From: Brevibacterium zhoupengii
Lineage (GTDB): Bacteria; Actinomycetota; Actinomycetes; Actinomycetales; Brevibacteriaceae
DNA: 64,000 nt
NCBI RefSeq assembly: GCF_021117425.1
Contig: NZ_CP088298.1
Span: 2,356,001 to 2,420,000, forward strand
Reading direction: 5' to 3'
Shown here: piece by piece, positions 33,605 to 41,330 of the stretch
Layout of the letters: every line of letters starts with the position of its first letter
Position numbering within the stretch: position 1 is the stretch's first letter
Made by a program: the position numbers and the translations under genes
The notes under the pieces: generated by a model
The model's input: the letters and a program-made list of their open reading frames with translations, nothing else
The model's database searches: none
Told to the model about the DNA's origin: nothing

Positions 33605-34507
33605 TCAGGAGATCTGATCCAGCACCTCGGCGATCTCGGGCTCGAGTTCGACCTCACTGCTGACCACCTGGGACAGCTGCTCAGGGGTTCGGGCGGAGAC
33701 GAGTGACGACGTGATGCCCTGATACCTGTTGAATGCCAGTGCGATGTCCGCCGTGGACACGCCCAGCGCTGCCGCAGCCTTGCGGACCCCTGCCAGCACC
33801 CGAGTCGAGCGTTCGTCGAGGTAGGCACCTACATAGTCGGTGAGTTCCCCCACAGCGAAACGTGAGTCCTGCGGGGTTCCGCGCCGATATTTGTCGCTCA
33901 GCACTCCTCTGCCCAAGCCGGCACCGGCGATGAGTCCCACCCCTGCATAGTTGGCTGCGGGCAGCAGATCGTTCTCTGCATCCCTGTTGAGCAGGGAGTA
34001 TTCGGCCATGGCGCAGGCGATCGGCACGCCCGCTCCGCGCATCTCCGCCAGTTCCCATCCGGCATGGTGAGACACGCCGACGTAGCGGATCTTGCCCAAT
34101 GTCAGCAGGGTGTCGATCGCCGAGGCGGTCTCTGCCCTGTCGACGTCAGCATCGAAGACATCGAGGATGAGCACGTCGATGTGCGAGCGTCCGGTTGTGC
34201 GCAGCAGCGCATCCACCTGGCTGAGGATCCGAGCCCGACCCAAGCCCACCTCGATGTGGGATGACTCACTCATTGACACGCCCACTCGGGCAACCAACAC
34301 GATGTGCTCAGGAAGTTTCAGCTGAGACAGCACTTGGGCCGCGTGGACACCGGAGCTGGGAAGCTCAATGAGGTTCCCACCAGCGCCGACGTACTCGTCG
34401 ACGAGTCGCTGTGCGACTGCTGCGTCGACCCGGTGCCCCCATTCGAATGTGCCGAGACCCACTTCGCTGACTTCAAGACCGGTGCTGCCGAGGCGTTGTT
34501 GCTTCAT
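33605..34507 (-). CDS. Aldo/keto reductase-fold protein with a degenerate catalytic tetrad
   Basis: The 300-residue protein keeps the overall aldo/keto reductase barrel (RLGSTGLEVSEVGLGTFEWG start, GKIRYVGVSHHAGWEL, AMAEYSLLNRDAENDLLPAANYAGVGLIAGAGLGRGVLS). The four catalytic residues appear lost. The GxNFIDTAxxY segment reads GGNLIELPSSGVHA (no Asp, no Tyr), the Lys position reads VARVG, and the His position reads LILDVFD. It is probably a non-reductase homologue, conserved for binding or structure. It is divergent from uppP. Confidence 0.82.
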   Translation of the reverse strand: MKQQRLGSTGLEVSEVGLGTFEWGHRVDAAVAQRLVDEYVGAGGNLIELPSSGVHAAQVLSQLKLPEHIVLVARVGVSMSESSHIEVGLGRARILSQVDALLRTTGRSHIDVLILDVFDADVDRAETASAIDTLLTLGKIRYVGVSHHAGWELAEMRGAGVPIACAMAEYSLLNRDAENDLLPAANYAGVGLIAGAGLGRGVLSDKYRRGTPQDSRFAVGELTDYVGAYLDERSTRVLAGVRKAAAALGVSTADIALAFNRYQGITSSLVSARTPEQLSQVVSSEVELEPEIAEVLDQIS

Positions 34508-34576
34508 GATTGTTGAGGTTACCCGATTCGGCGACTACCGTGGTTTCGTTCCCATCCCACTTTCTCTAGGAGACAC

Positions 34577-35410
34577 ATGTACGACTGGCTGGTCGCCGCT
34601 GTGCTTGGCATTGTTCAGGCACTGACGGAATTTCTCCCGATCTCATCCTCTGCACATGTGCGCATCGTCGGAGAGTTCATGCTGCCGGGCCAGGACCCGG
34701 GTGCCTTCTTCACCGCCATCATCCAGATCGGCACTGAGGCGGCCGTCGTCGTCTACTTCTGGCGCGACATCGTCTCCATCATCTCCAAATGGTGCAAGGC
34801 GCTGGTCGGAAAGCATGACCGCAAGGACCCAGAGGTTCGACTCGGCTGGCTGATCATCGTCGGCTCCATCCCCATCGTCATCCTGGGTCTGCTCTTCCAG
34901 GACGCCATCGAAGGTGCCCTGCGCAGTCTGTGGATCACGGCGACTATGCTCATCGTCTTCGGTCTCATCATCGGTCTCGCCGACTGGGTGGGTAAGAGGG
35001 AACGCACCCTCGAGGATATGACCTGGGGCCAGGGCATCGCCTACGGCTTCGCCCAGGCGCTTGCCCTCATCCCCGGAGTCTCGCGGTCCGGCGGCACGAT
35101 CATGGCCGGACGCTTCATGGGCTTCGACCGCCCGGCCGCGGCCCGCTATTCGTTCCTGCTCGCCATTCCAGCCGTCCTGGGCTCAGGCTTCTACTCCGTC
35201 TTCCAGACCATCGGCAGCACGGACATGGTCATCGGCTGGGGCCCGACGATCCTTGCCACCATCATCTCCTTCGGACTCGGACTCCTCGTCATCCATTGGT
35301 TCCTCGGCTACGTGAAGACGAAGTCCTTCGCGATCTTCGTCTGGTACCGCGTGGCCTTGGGCATCGTGCTCTACATCCTGCTCGGCACCGGCGTCCTCGC
35401 CGCCACCTGA
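34577..35410 (+). CDS. uppP: Undecaprenyl-diphosphatase UppP (BacA)
   Basis: The 277-residue polytopic membrane protein dephosphorylates undecaprenyl diphosphate to recycle the cell-wall lipid carrier; its loss increases bacitracin sensitivity in other bacteria. The (E/Q)xxxE motif is QALTEF (about 15-20), followed by LPISSSAH, and PGVSRSGGT supplies the second active-site motif. TAGGAGACAC before the ATG is a strong ribosome-binding site. M. tuberculosis Rv2136c has similar neighbours. Confidence 0.94.
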   Translation: MYDWLVAAVLGIVQALTEFLPISSSAHVRIVGEFMLPGQDPGAFFTAIIQIGTEAAVVVYFWRDIVSIISKWCKALVGKHDRKDPEVRLGWLIIVGSIPIVILGLLFQDAIEGALRSLWITATMLIVFGLIIGLADWVGKRERTLEDMTWGQGIAYGFAQALALIPGVSRSGGTIMAGRFMGFDRPAAARYSFLLAIPAVLGSGFYSVFQTIGSTDMVIGWGPTILATIISFGLGLLVIHWFLGYVKTKSFAIFVWYRVALGIVLYILLGTGVLAAT

Positions 35411-35442
35411 GCAATCGGAACACGGCCCCTGGGTCAAGCCGA

Positions 35443-35482
35443 CTGAAGGGCGGTCACAGTTGTTGCTGTGACCGCCCTTCAG
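35443..35482. terminator. Bidirectional terminator between uppP and the histidine phosphatase gene
   Basis: CTGAAGGGCGGTCACAG and CTGTGACCGCCCTTCAG form a perfect 17-bp stem with a six-base loop, between convergent genes. Confidence 0.85.
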
Positions 35483-35519
35483 CGCTCCACGGAAGCTTCA
35501 GTGATTCAGGGAACGAACC

Positions 35520-36224
35520 TCAACGCAGCCCTCCCCCGCCCGGAGTGCTCCCCTCGGCCAGGCCAGCGGCAGTGACCGACATTGCTGTCAGCACGGGTCT
35601 GGGTCCTGAGTAGTCGATGACGGTGAATGATCCCGGGGCGACGCTGATGCGCTGAAAATCGTCGAGCGGCATGGCCAGGGCATCGGCGATGAGCGCCTTG
35701 ATGATGTCTCCATGTGAGACGAGCATCGCCCACCGGCTGGCTCTGCCCTTCTTCTCAGCAGAACCCTGGTCCCGCTGATTCTCATCGTCGCGCTCCTCAC
35801 CGCGAAGCTCCTCGAGCACGGCCGCTTGGCGGGCGACGGCACGCTCGGCCGCCTCGGCGATGGACTCCCCGCCGGGGAATCGTGCTTGGGATGCGTGATC
35901 GATGACGGTCTTCCACAGCTCTTCGTCGCCGAGCTCCTTGAGACTGCGCCCAGTCCACTCGCCGTAGTCGAGCTCGATGAGCTCGTCGACGGCTGCCACG
36001 GTGTCGGCGCTGATCGTCTCCCGCGCAATCTCTGCGGTCTGCTCGCACCGCAGAAGAGGCGAATGCAGCAGCTGGGAGAAGTGTTGGTGCGGGAGCATCC
36101 GCAGGGTCTCACGAAGGGCGCTGACGCCCTGATCGGTCAGCGACACGCCGGGCGCACGCCCGGCGAGGATCCCTGCTGTGTTCGCACTGGATACGCCGTG
36201 CCTGAGGAGAACGATGACGGGCAT
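35520..36224 (-). CDS. Histidine phosphatase family protein (phosphoglycerate-mutase-like)
   Basis: The 234-residue protein carries the LLRHGVSSANTAG signature, where His in RHG is the phosphorylated residue. It also has SPLLRCEQTAE, ELDYGEWTGRSLKEL and the second catalytic His in LVSHGDIIKAL. A charged insert RGEERDDENQRDQGSAEKKG precedes the last motif. It corresponds to the MSMEG_4193/Rv2135c group found next to uppP; the substrate is unknown. Confidence 0.9.
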   Translation of the reverse strand: MPVIVLLRHGVSSANTAGILAGRAPGVSLTDQGVSALRETLRMLPHQHFSQLLHSPLLRCEQTAEIARETISADTVAAVDELIELDYGEWTGRSLKELGDEELWKTVIDHASQARFPGGESIAEAAERAVARQAAVLEELRGEERDDENQRDQGSAEKKGRASRWAMLVSHGDIIKALIADALAMPLDDFQRISVAPGSFTVIDYSGPRPVLTAMSVTAAGLAEGSTPGGGGLR

Positions 36225-36261
36225 GCCATCAACCCTAGCCCAGATCATCTACAGTGGGCCT

Positions 36262-36465
36262 ATGAAACGTCAGCGTCCGGCCATGACCTATGAGTTTCGC
36301 AAGGTCTCCTTCTCCAGAGAAACACCCCGCTCAGTCAGTCTTCAAGAACTCAACGATGAGGCTGAATACGGCAAGTGGGAGCTCGCCCGGACTCGGATCT
36401 CTGTGGGAGGCACCAAGACCGTCTGGCTTCGCCGCAAGATCATGCCTCTGACGTTGAACAGCTGA
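36262..36465 (+). CDS. DUF5703 family small protein
   Basis: The 67-residue basic protein has the conserved core TYEFRKVSFSRETPRS, AEYGKWELARTRI and KTVWLRRKIM of DUF5703. The function is unknown. TACAGT at 36250-36255 is six bases before the ATG, consistent with leaderless transcription. A second in-frame ATG at 36283 is an alternative start. It is followed at once by the transporter gene. Confidence 0.8.
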   Translation: MKRQRPAMTYEFRKVSFSRETPRSVSLQELNDEAEYGKWELARTRISVGGTKTVWLRRKIMPLTLNS

Positions 36466-36475
36466 CGCCACACCT

Positions 36476-37453
36476 GTGAAATCCCCAGCTGGGCTTCTCC
36501 CTGTCCTCTTCGCCGGCCTCGTCACCATCGTGGCCGGCGGTGCCATGTCTCTCCAAGGTCGAGCCAACGGCCTACTCGGCCCGATCCTGGGCCATTCGGT
36601 CTTCGCCGCGCTCGTGTCCTTCATCATCGGGCTCATCCTCGTGGGCACGACGATGCTGTGCTCCTCGCGCTCTCGAACCGGGGCGCGAATCCTGATACGA
36701 CTGGTTCGCAACCACACGATGCCCTGGTGGATGCTCCTCGGCGGACTCAGCGGCGGCCTCGTCGTCATCGCTCAGGCATCGACTGTCCCGATCATGGGCG
36801 TTGCAATGTTCACGATGGCCTTCGTCTCCGGTCAGGTCACCGGCGGCCTCGCCGTCGATTCCACACGCCTGCCACCGGGCGGGAAGCAGCGGCTGACGGT
36901 CCTCCGGGTCTTCGGAGTCATCGTCGTCATCGCAGCTCTGGTCTACGGCGCGTCGGAGAGGCTGACCCTCGGAGTCCCCCTGTGGGCTCTGCTCCTGCCC
37001 TTCGTCTCCGGCGCCCTGACCTCAGTCCAACAGGCGTTCAACGGACGGATCAAGTCAGCCACCGGGTCAGTCATCGTCGCCACCACTGTGAACTTCGCGG
37101 TGGGTTTCCTCGCACTTCTCGTGGCCGCGGGGGTCATCATGCTCAGCGGAGTGTCCTGGGCCGGATTCCCGACGGAGCCGACTCAGTGGTGGATGCTGCT
37201 CGGCGGGGCCTTCGGCGTCATCTTCATCGGGCTGACCGCACTGACCGTGGCCAAGCTCGGAGTCCTCCTGCTCAGCCTGTTCTCGCTGTTCGGAAACCTC
37301 CTCGGCGCGCTGCTGCTTGATCTCCTCTTGCCGATCCCCGGATCCCTGGTGAGCACCACGACGGTCATCAGCGCCGCCCTGGTGCTCGTCGGAATTGCGA
37401 TTACGATTATGCCTTCATCAGGAAATCGCCCAGAACCCTCGCCCCGAACTTGA
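36476..37453 (+). CDS. DMT-family transporter (YdcZ-like, ten predicted helices)
   Basis: The 325-residue membrane protein consists of two repeats of five predicted helices, each with a PWWMLLGGLSGG- or QWWMLLGGAFGV-type motif, as in YdcZ/DMT efflux proteins. The first repeat starts LPVLFAGLVTIVAGGAMSLQGRANGLLG. The substrate is unknown. GTG at 36476 is 10 bases after the DUF5703 stop, so the two genes are probably one transcript. The last 47 bases overlap the convergent peptidase gene. Confidence 0.85.
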   Translation: MKSPAGLLPVLFAGLVTIVAGGAMSLQGRANGLLGPILGHSVFAALVSFIIGLILVGTTMLCSSRSRTGARILIRLVRNHTMPWWMLLGGLSGGLVVIAQASTVPIMGVAMFTMAFVSGQVTGGLAVDSTRLPPGGKQRLTVLRVFGVIVVIAALVYGASERLTLGVPLWALLLPFVSGALTSVQQAFNGRIKSATGSVIVATTVNFAVGFLALLVAAGVIMLSGVSWAGFPTEPTQWWMLLGGAFGVIFIGLTALTVAKLGVLLLSLFSLFGNLLGALLLDLLLPIPGSLVSTTTVISAALVLVGIAITIMPSSGNRPEPSPRT

Positions 37454-38714
37454 GCGCCGAAATCGGCACCCGCTCGTCGACGCCGTGGAACATGGCTGGA
37501 AAATCAAGGTCGCCGGTCAGCTGCAGTGGAGCGAACCCGTAGCCGGTGATGCCCAGCTCCGCCATGGACTTGTTGTCGGTGCCGCCCGAGAGTGTGTAGG
37601 GCAGAACCTTCGCGGTGGGATCGTCATCGAGCAGGCTCTTCTGCATCTGCGCGACCAGCGGGGTGTCGAAGGGCGCTTCCAATGCGTCCCCCTCATCATT
37701 GGCTTCGATGTCGATGCCCTCCCCCGCAAGCTCCTTGATCTTGAGCATCACGTCTTCGTGCTGACCCGGCAGGGTGCGGCAGTCGACATAGGCTGTGGCT
37801 GTGCCCGGGATGACGTTGTGCTTGTAGCCTGCGTTGAGGAATGACGGGTTCGAGGTGTTCTGCAGGGTCGGTGCGACGAATTTCTCGACCGAACCGAGTT
37901 CGGCCAGAAGTTCGCCGATCGTATCGGCACGGAACTCGATTCCGGTGATCTCGGCGACGCCTTCGAGGAGCTGTCTGGTGGCAACAGGGATCTCCTGCGG
38001 CCATGGGTATTCGCCGATGCGAGAGATAGCCGCGGCCAGCCGAGTCACCGGGTTGTCGTCGTTGCGCTGGGAGCCGTGGCCGGCAGTCCCGTGTGCGATG
38101 AGGTTGAGCCAGGCGAGACCTTTCTCAGCTGTCTGAACGAGGTAGACGCGCTGACCGCGGACATCGACGGAGTAGCCGCCGACCTCGGAGATCGCCTCGG
38201 TGGCGCCGGAGAAGAGCTCCGGGTGATTGCGGACCATGTACCGAGCGCCATAGGTGCCACCGGCTTCCTCATCGGCGAAGAAGGCGATGATGAGATCGCG
38301 ACGGGGACGCAGGCCCTGGCGCAGCATGTCACGCACGGCGGCGATGATCATCGCGTCCATGTCCTTCATATCGACGGCCCCGCGGCCCCAGAGCAGCTCG
38401 TCCTTGATGACGCCGGCAAAGGGGTCAACACTCCAGTCCTCGGCTGCTGCCGGGACCACATCGGTGTGGCCGTGGACGACGAGGGCGTCGGCATCTGGGT
38501 CGGTGCCCGCGATCCGTGCCACCAGCGAAGCCCTTCCTGGCGCCGATTCGATGATGGTGGACTCCAGGCCCACCTCGTCGAACCAGGAGGCGATGAGATC
38601 CGCGGCAGGGCGTTCGGGGTTGACCTTGTTGCCGCCCCAGTTCTGGGTGTCGATGCGGATGAGCTGCTGGCACAGAGAAGTGACCTCGGCCTCGGCGGCG
38701 CTGAAATCGTACAC
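37407..38714 (-). CDS. M20/M25/M40 family zinc metallopeptidase
   Basis: The 435-residue cytosolic enzyme has the complete M20 metal and catalytic set: VHGHTDVVPA, WGRGAVDMKDM, FADEEAGGTYGA, the dimerisation domain with HGTAGHGSQRNDDNPVTRLA, and a final FHGVDERVP. The family removes N-terminal residues or deacylates amino-acid derivatives. The exact substrate is unknown. GTG at 38714 is preceded by GGGAGACACC. Confidence 0.9.
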   Translation of the reverse strand: MYDFSAAEAEVTSLCQQLIRIDTQNWGGNKVNPERPAADLIASWFDEVGLESTIIESAPGRASLVARIAGTDPDADALVVHGHTDVVPAAAEDWSVDPFAGVIKDELLWGRGAVDMKDMDAMIIAAVRDMLRQGLRPRRDLIIAFFADEEAGGTYGARYMVRNHPELFSGATEAISEVGGYSVDVRGQRVYLVQTAEKGLAWLNLIAHGTAGHGSQRNDDNPVTRLAAAISRIGEYPWPQEIPVATRQLLEGVAEITGIEFRADTIGELLAELGSVEKFVAPTLQNTSNPSFLNAGYKHNVIPGTATAYVDCRTLPGQHEDVMLKIKELAGEGIDIEANDEGDALEAPFDTPLVAQMQKSLLDDDPTAKVLPYTLSGGTDNKSMAELGITGYGFAPLQLTGDLDFPAMFHGVDERVPISALKFGARVLGDFLMKA

Positions 38715-38842
38715 GGTGTCTCCCGTCGGATCGGTGGAAATGCGCTGATGCGATCCACGTTATAGCAACTGCGCCCACGCCACCGCACTATCCGCCGATC
38801 GTGATGTCAGGTGAGTGTTCACCGGCCCGCGTGAGTGAATGA

Positions 38843-38877
38843 GAAATGGCCTCCGGATCAGATCCGGAGGCCATTTC
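38843..38877 (-). terminator. tRNA-Leu terminator separated from its gene by the insertion sequence
   Basis: GAAATGGCCTCCGGATC and GATCCGGAGGCCATTTC pair almost end to end. On the minus strand it is followed by TCATTC and, before insertion, would have lain just after the tRNA-Leu 3' end. Confidence 0.75.
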
Positions 38878-38881
38878 CTCT

Positions 38882-38897
38882 GTTGTGCGCGAAGGGG
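38882..38897. repeat. Left 16-base direct repeat flanking the insertion sequence
   Basis: GTTGTGCGCGAAGGGG is identical to 40269-40284. It duplicates the 3' end of the tRNA-Leu gene plus four bases, and is interpreted as the target-site duplication. Confidence 0.88.
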
Positions 38898-38909
38898 TGT
38901 CTGGTTGCA

Positions 38910-39017
38910 CGACATCGTTCCGGTATGTCTCCCGACATGCTTCCGGTTCATGTCTCACGACATCGTTCCTGGGGTGTGTCACGACATCCTTCCGCTGGTG
39001 TCTCGCGACATCGTTCC
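38910..39017 (+). repeat. Five iterons at the left end of the insertion sequence
   Basis: CGACATCGTTCC or a one- or two-base variant occurs at 38910, 38933, 38958, 38982 and 39006, a period of 23-25 bases, ending three bases before the transposase ATG. Inverted copies are at 40187 and 40245 in the right end. They are likely transposase-binding sites and could also allow autoregulation. Confidence 0.85.
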
Positions 39018-39020
39018 GGT

Positions 39021-40196
39021 ATGAACGATTCCAACAAGAACCGCTCGATCATCCTCGCCATCACAGAAGGCGGACTCACCCAAACCCAAGCAGCCCACCG
39101 CTTCGACGTCACCACCCGCTGGATCCGCACCCTCCTGACCCGCTACAAAACCGGCGGACTCGATGCCGTGGACCCGCAATCGAAACGCCCCCACACCAAC
39201 CCCAACGCCACCGACAAGACCACGACCACCCAGGTCCTAGCCTTGCGCGACTCCCTGGCCGCTCAGGGACTCGATGCCGGCCCCGAATCCCTCTGGGACC
39301 GACTCCCCAAGACCACTCGACCCAGCACCGCCACGATCTGGCGGATCCTGCGTCGCAACAACACGATCACCGACCAACCCCAGAAACGACCACGCTCGTC
39401 CTGGCACCGCTTCGAAGCCGTCGCACCGAACGAGACTTGGCAGTCCGACTTCACGCACTGGCCCCTAGCCGATGGCACCGATACCGAGATCCTCTCCTGG
39501 CTCGACGATCACTCCCGCAAACTCCTCCACGCCACCGCGCACACCCCTGTGACCGGTCGAATCGTCATCGACACCTTCGTCCAGACGATGGACGCCTACG
39601 GACCACCAGCATCGACCCTGACCGATAACGGCATGGTCTACACAGCCCGGTTCTCCCGCGGCAACGACGGTAGACCAGACCAGCCCAACGGGTTCGAACA
39701 GCTCCTGTCCGACCTGTCTATCAAGCAGAAAAACGGTGGCCCGAACAAACCGACCACGCAAGGCAAGATCGAGCGGTATCACCAGACACTCAAGCACTGG
39801 TTAAGAGCCGACGGGTTCGTCGATACGGTCGAGGAACTCAACGAGCAACTGACCAGATTCGCCCATGTCTACAACACGCAGCGACCCCACAGGGCCATCG
39901 GCAGACGCACACCAGAGACTGCCTATGAGGCCACGACGAAAGCACAGCCTGTCATCGAGGTCGGCAGTCGAATCTGGCGCATCCGTTACGACCGCGTCGA
40001 TGCCGAGGGAAAGATCAGTCTGCGCTTCGCGGGCAGACTGCGACATCTGGGCATCGGTCGAGCTTATAAACGACAGCGAGTCCTGCTGCTGGTCCATGGC
40101 AGAGACACGATGGTCATTGATCGGAGTGCGGGAGCCATCATCGCCGAACACACGATCGATACGAAGAAGAACTATCAGCCCCGAAAGGAACGATGA
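39021..40196 (+). CDS. IS481-family DDE transposase
   Basis: The 391-residue transposase has an N-terminal helix-turn-helix (GLTQTQAAHRFDVTTRWIRTLL). The RNase-H-like catalytic core has the triad in WQSDFTHW (Asp), LTDNGMVY (Asp) and GKIERYHQTLKHW (Glu), all intact. A C-terminal beta-rich domain follows. No frameshift or stop interrupts it. The ATG at 39021 lies just after the fifth iteron; an open reading frame continues upstream through the iterons but is not a plausible start. Confidence 0.93.
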   Translation: MNDSNKNRSIILAITEGGLTQTQAAHRFDVTTRWIRTLLTRYKTGGLDAVDPQSKRPHTNPNATDKTTTTQVLALRDSLAAQGLDAGPESLWDRLPKTTRPSTATIWRILRRNNTITDQPQKRPRSSWHRFEAVAPNETWQSDFTHWPLADGTDTEILSWLDDHSRKLLHATAHTPVTGRIVIDTFVQTMDAYGPPASTLTDNGMVYTARFSRGNDGRPDQPNGFEQLLSDLSIKQKNGGPNKPTTQGKIERYHQTLKHWLRADGFVDTVEELNEQLTRFAHVYNTQRPHRAIGRRTPETAYEATTKAQPVIEVGSRIWRIRYDRVDAEGKISLRFAGRLRHLGIGRAYKRQRVLLLVHGRDTMVIDRSAGAIIAEHTIDTKKNYQPRKER

Positions 40197-40228
40197 CGTG
40201 AGACATGACCGGGCCAGAAATGAGAAAT

Positions 40229-40262
40229 GTGCCGCGACATCGTAGGAACGATGTCGCGACAC
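40229..40262. terminator. Hairpin at the right end of the insertion sequence
   Basis: GTGCCGCGACATCGT and ACGATGTCGCGACAC pair at 14 of 15 positions with a four-base loop. On the minus strand the hairpin is followed by ATTTCTCATTTC, so it can terminate transcription from tRNA-Leu in place of the displaced terminator. Confidence 0.6.
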
Positions 40263-40268
40263 ATGACA

Positions 40269-40284
40269 GTTGTGCGCGAAGGGG
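40269..40284. repeat. Right 16-base direct repeat, within the tRNA-Leu 3' end
   Basis: GTTGTGCGCGAAGGGG matches the left copy at 38882-38897. Bases 40273-40284 are the last twelve of the intact tRNA. Confidence 0.88.
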
Positions 40285-40360
40285 GACTTGAACCCCCACG
40301 CCCGATAAGTTGGGCACTAGCACCTCAAGCTAGCGCGTCTACCAATTCCGCCACTCGCGC
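40273..40360 (-). tRNA. tRNA-Leu (anticodon GAG)
   Basis: The 88-base gene starts GCGCGAGTGGCGGAATTGG and ends TTCGCGC plus discriminator A; the acceptor arms pair with one G-T wobble. The seven-base anticodon loop TTGAGGT places GAG at the anticodon (plus-strand bases 40324-40326). A long variable arm (GCCC/GGGC stem) is typical of leucine tRNAs, and GGTTCAAGTCC forms the T arm. No CCA is encoded. The gene is intact despite the insertion at its 3' border. Confidence 0.95.
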
Positions 40361-40374
40361 TGGCAACAGAGATT

Positions 40375-40402
40375 ACTTTACACGCGACTTTCGGCCGTGC
40401 AA
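40375..40402 (-). promoter_or_regulatory. Promoter of tRNA-Leu
   Basis: On the minus strand TTGCAC (40402-40397), 16 bases, then TAAAGT (40380-40375), which would start transcription about eight bases before the tRNA. Confidence 0.6.
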
Positions 40403-40475
40403 AATCAGATCGGCCGATTGTGACGCACGGCACTCAACTGATTTCGCTGAGCTCCTCACCGGCGCTTGCACAGGC

Positions 40476-41330
40476 TCATTCGCGAAGTTCTGAGACCTCG
40501 GAGAGGATGTGCGGTTTGCCGGACTTGAGGTCGAAGACAGCGAATTTCACGGCCTCATGCCGACGCCCTTCCGTGATGGCGAAGCCAACGGTTGACGGCA
40601 GCAGCACGGGCTTGGCAAAGGACACGTCCCACCGGTAGGAGTTCAGCCTCGTATCGACCGCAGACAGGGCACGCGAGGCGCCGTACATTCCATGGGCGAT
40701 GAGTCGCGGGAAGCCGAAGCCCTTCGCCGCGAGTCCGTTGAGGTGGATCGGGTTGTAATCGCCCGAAGCGTGGGCGTAGCGCTGTCCGATGATCGGATCG
40801 AGTCGCCACAGTGCGCTCGGGGTGGGAGCCGTGAACTCCTCCCGCGGTGGCTGCGGCTTCGATTCGGCATTGGGCAGCTTCTTGCCCTTGGCCAGATAGG
40901 TCGTGGTCTCGCGCATGCGCAATTCGCCCTCGACCTTCGCCTCGACGATGACCTCGATCGTGGTTCCAGCCGAATGCTGGAACGGACCGGCCAACTCCAC
41001 ATGGAAGTCGACGCTGTCACCGACATGCACGGCGCCGAGGCTGTCGATGCGGTTGTGGACATGGACCATGCCCATCATCGGAAGCGGCACCTCGGGATCA
41101 CCGAGCAGCTGCATGCTCAGCGGGAACGCAAGCACGTGGAGGTAGCCGGGATGGACGGTGTTGCCCAGTCCGGCGCCGACGACGGTGGTGAACCCGGCGT
41201 AGGCGTCGGCCTCGATCGGCATACTGCGATCCAGGGCGCGGGTGGGCAGATCAGGACTCGTGCGTGTGCCCAACGGCAGTGCCTTGAGCACGGCCTTCGC
41301 ATAGAGCGGCAGCATGGATTCCTTCGCCAT
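40476..41330 (-). CDS. MaoC-family (R)-specific hydratase, HtdX-like
   Basis: The 284-residue protein has a double hotdog fold. The active-site signature is in the C-terminal half, RYAHASGDYNPIHLNGLAAKGFGFPRLIAHGMYG, with the Asp and His of MaoC hydratases. The N-terminal hotdog contains GNTVHPGYLHVLAFP. It would hydrate trans-2-enoyl thioesters in fatty-acid synthesis or breakdown. Its ATG overlaps the FabG4-like stop (TGATG). Gene order matches M. tuberculosis Rv0241c-Rv0244c. Confidence 0.9.
   Translation of the reverse strand: MAKESMLPLYAKAVLKALPLGTRTSPDLPTRALDRSMPIEADAYAGFTTVVGAGLGNTVHPGYLHVLAFPLSMQLLGDPEVPLPMMGMVHVHNRIDSLGAVHVGDSVDFHVELAGPFQHSAGTTIEVIVEAKVEGELRMRETTTYLAKGKKLPNAESKPQPPREEFTAPTPSALWRLDPIIGQRYAHASGDYNPIHLNGLAAKGFGFPRLIAHGMYGASRALSAVDTRLNSYRWDVSFAKPVLLPSTVGFAITEGRRHEAVKFAVFDLKSGKPHILSEVSELRE

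Larger units (their letters stand above)
38898..40268 (+). mobile_element. IS481-family insertion sequence, 1371 bp, apparently complete
   Basis: The element is bounded by imperfect terminal inverted repeats. The left end starts TGTCTGGTTGCACGACATCG and the right end (complement) TGTCATGTGTCGCGACATCG; 19 of 24 positions match, including the last twelve, CGACATCGTTCC. A 16-base direct repeat flanks it. It holds one intact DDE transposase and arrays of subterminal repeats, so it may still be mobile. Confidence 0.9.

Noticed and set aside
38910..39017. Regular 24-base repeats as a CRISPR array
   Set aside because: The units are only about 12 bases with equally short gaps, lie inside an insertion sequence next to its inverted repeat, and no cas genes are present.
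38882..40284. Integrative element or prophage attachment site at tRNA-Leu
   Set aside because: No integrase is present; the ends are terminal inverted repeats of an IS481-family element with a DDE transposase.
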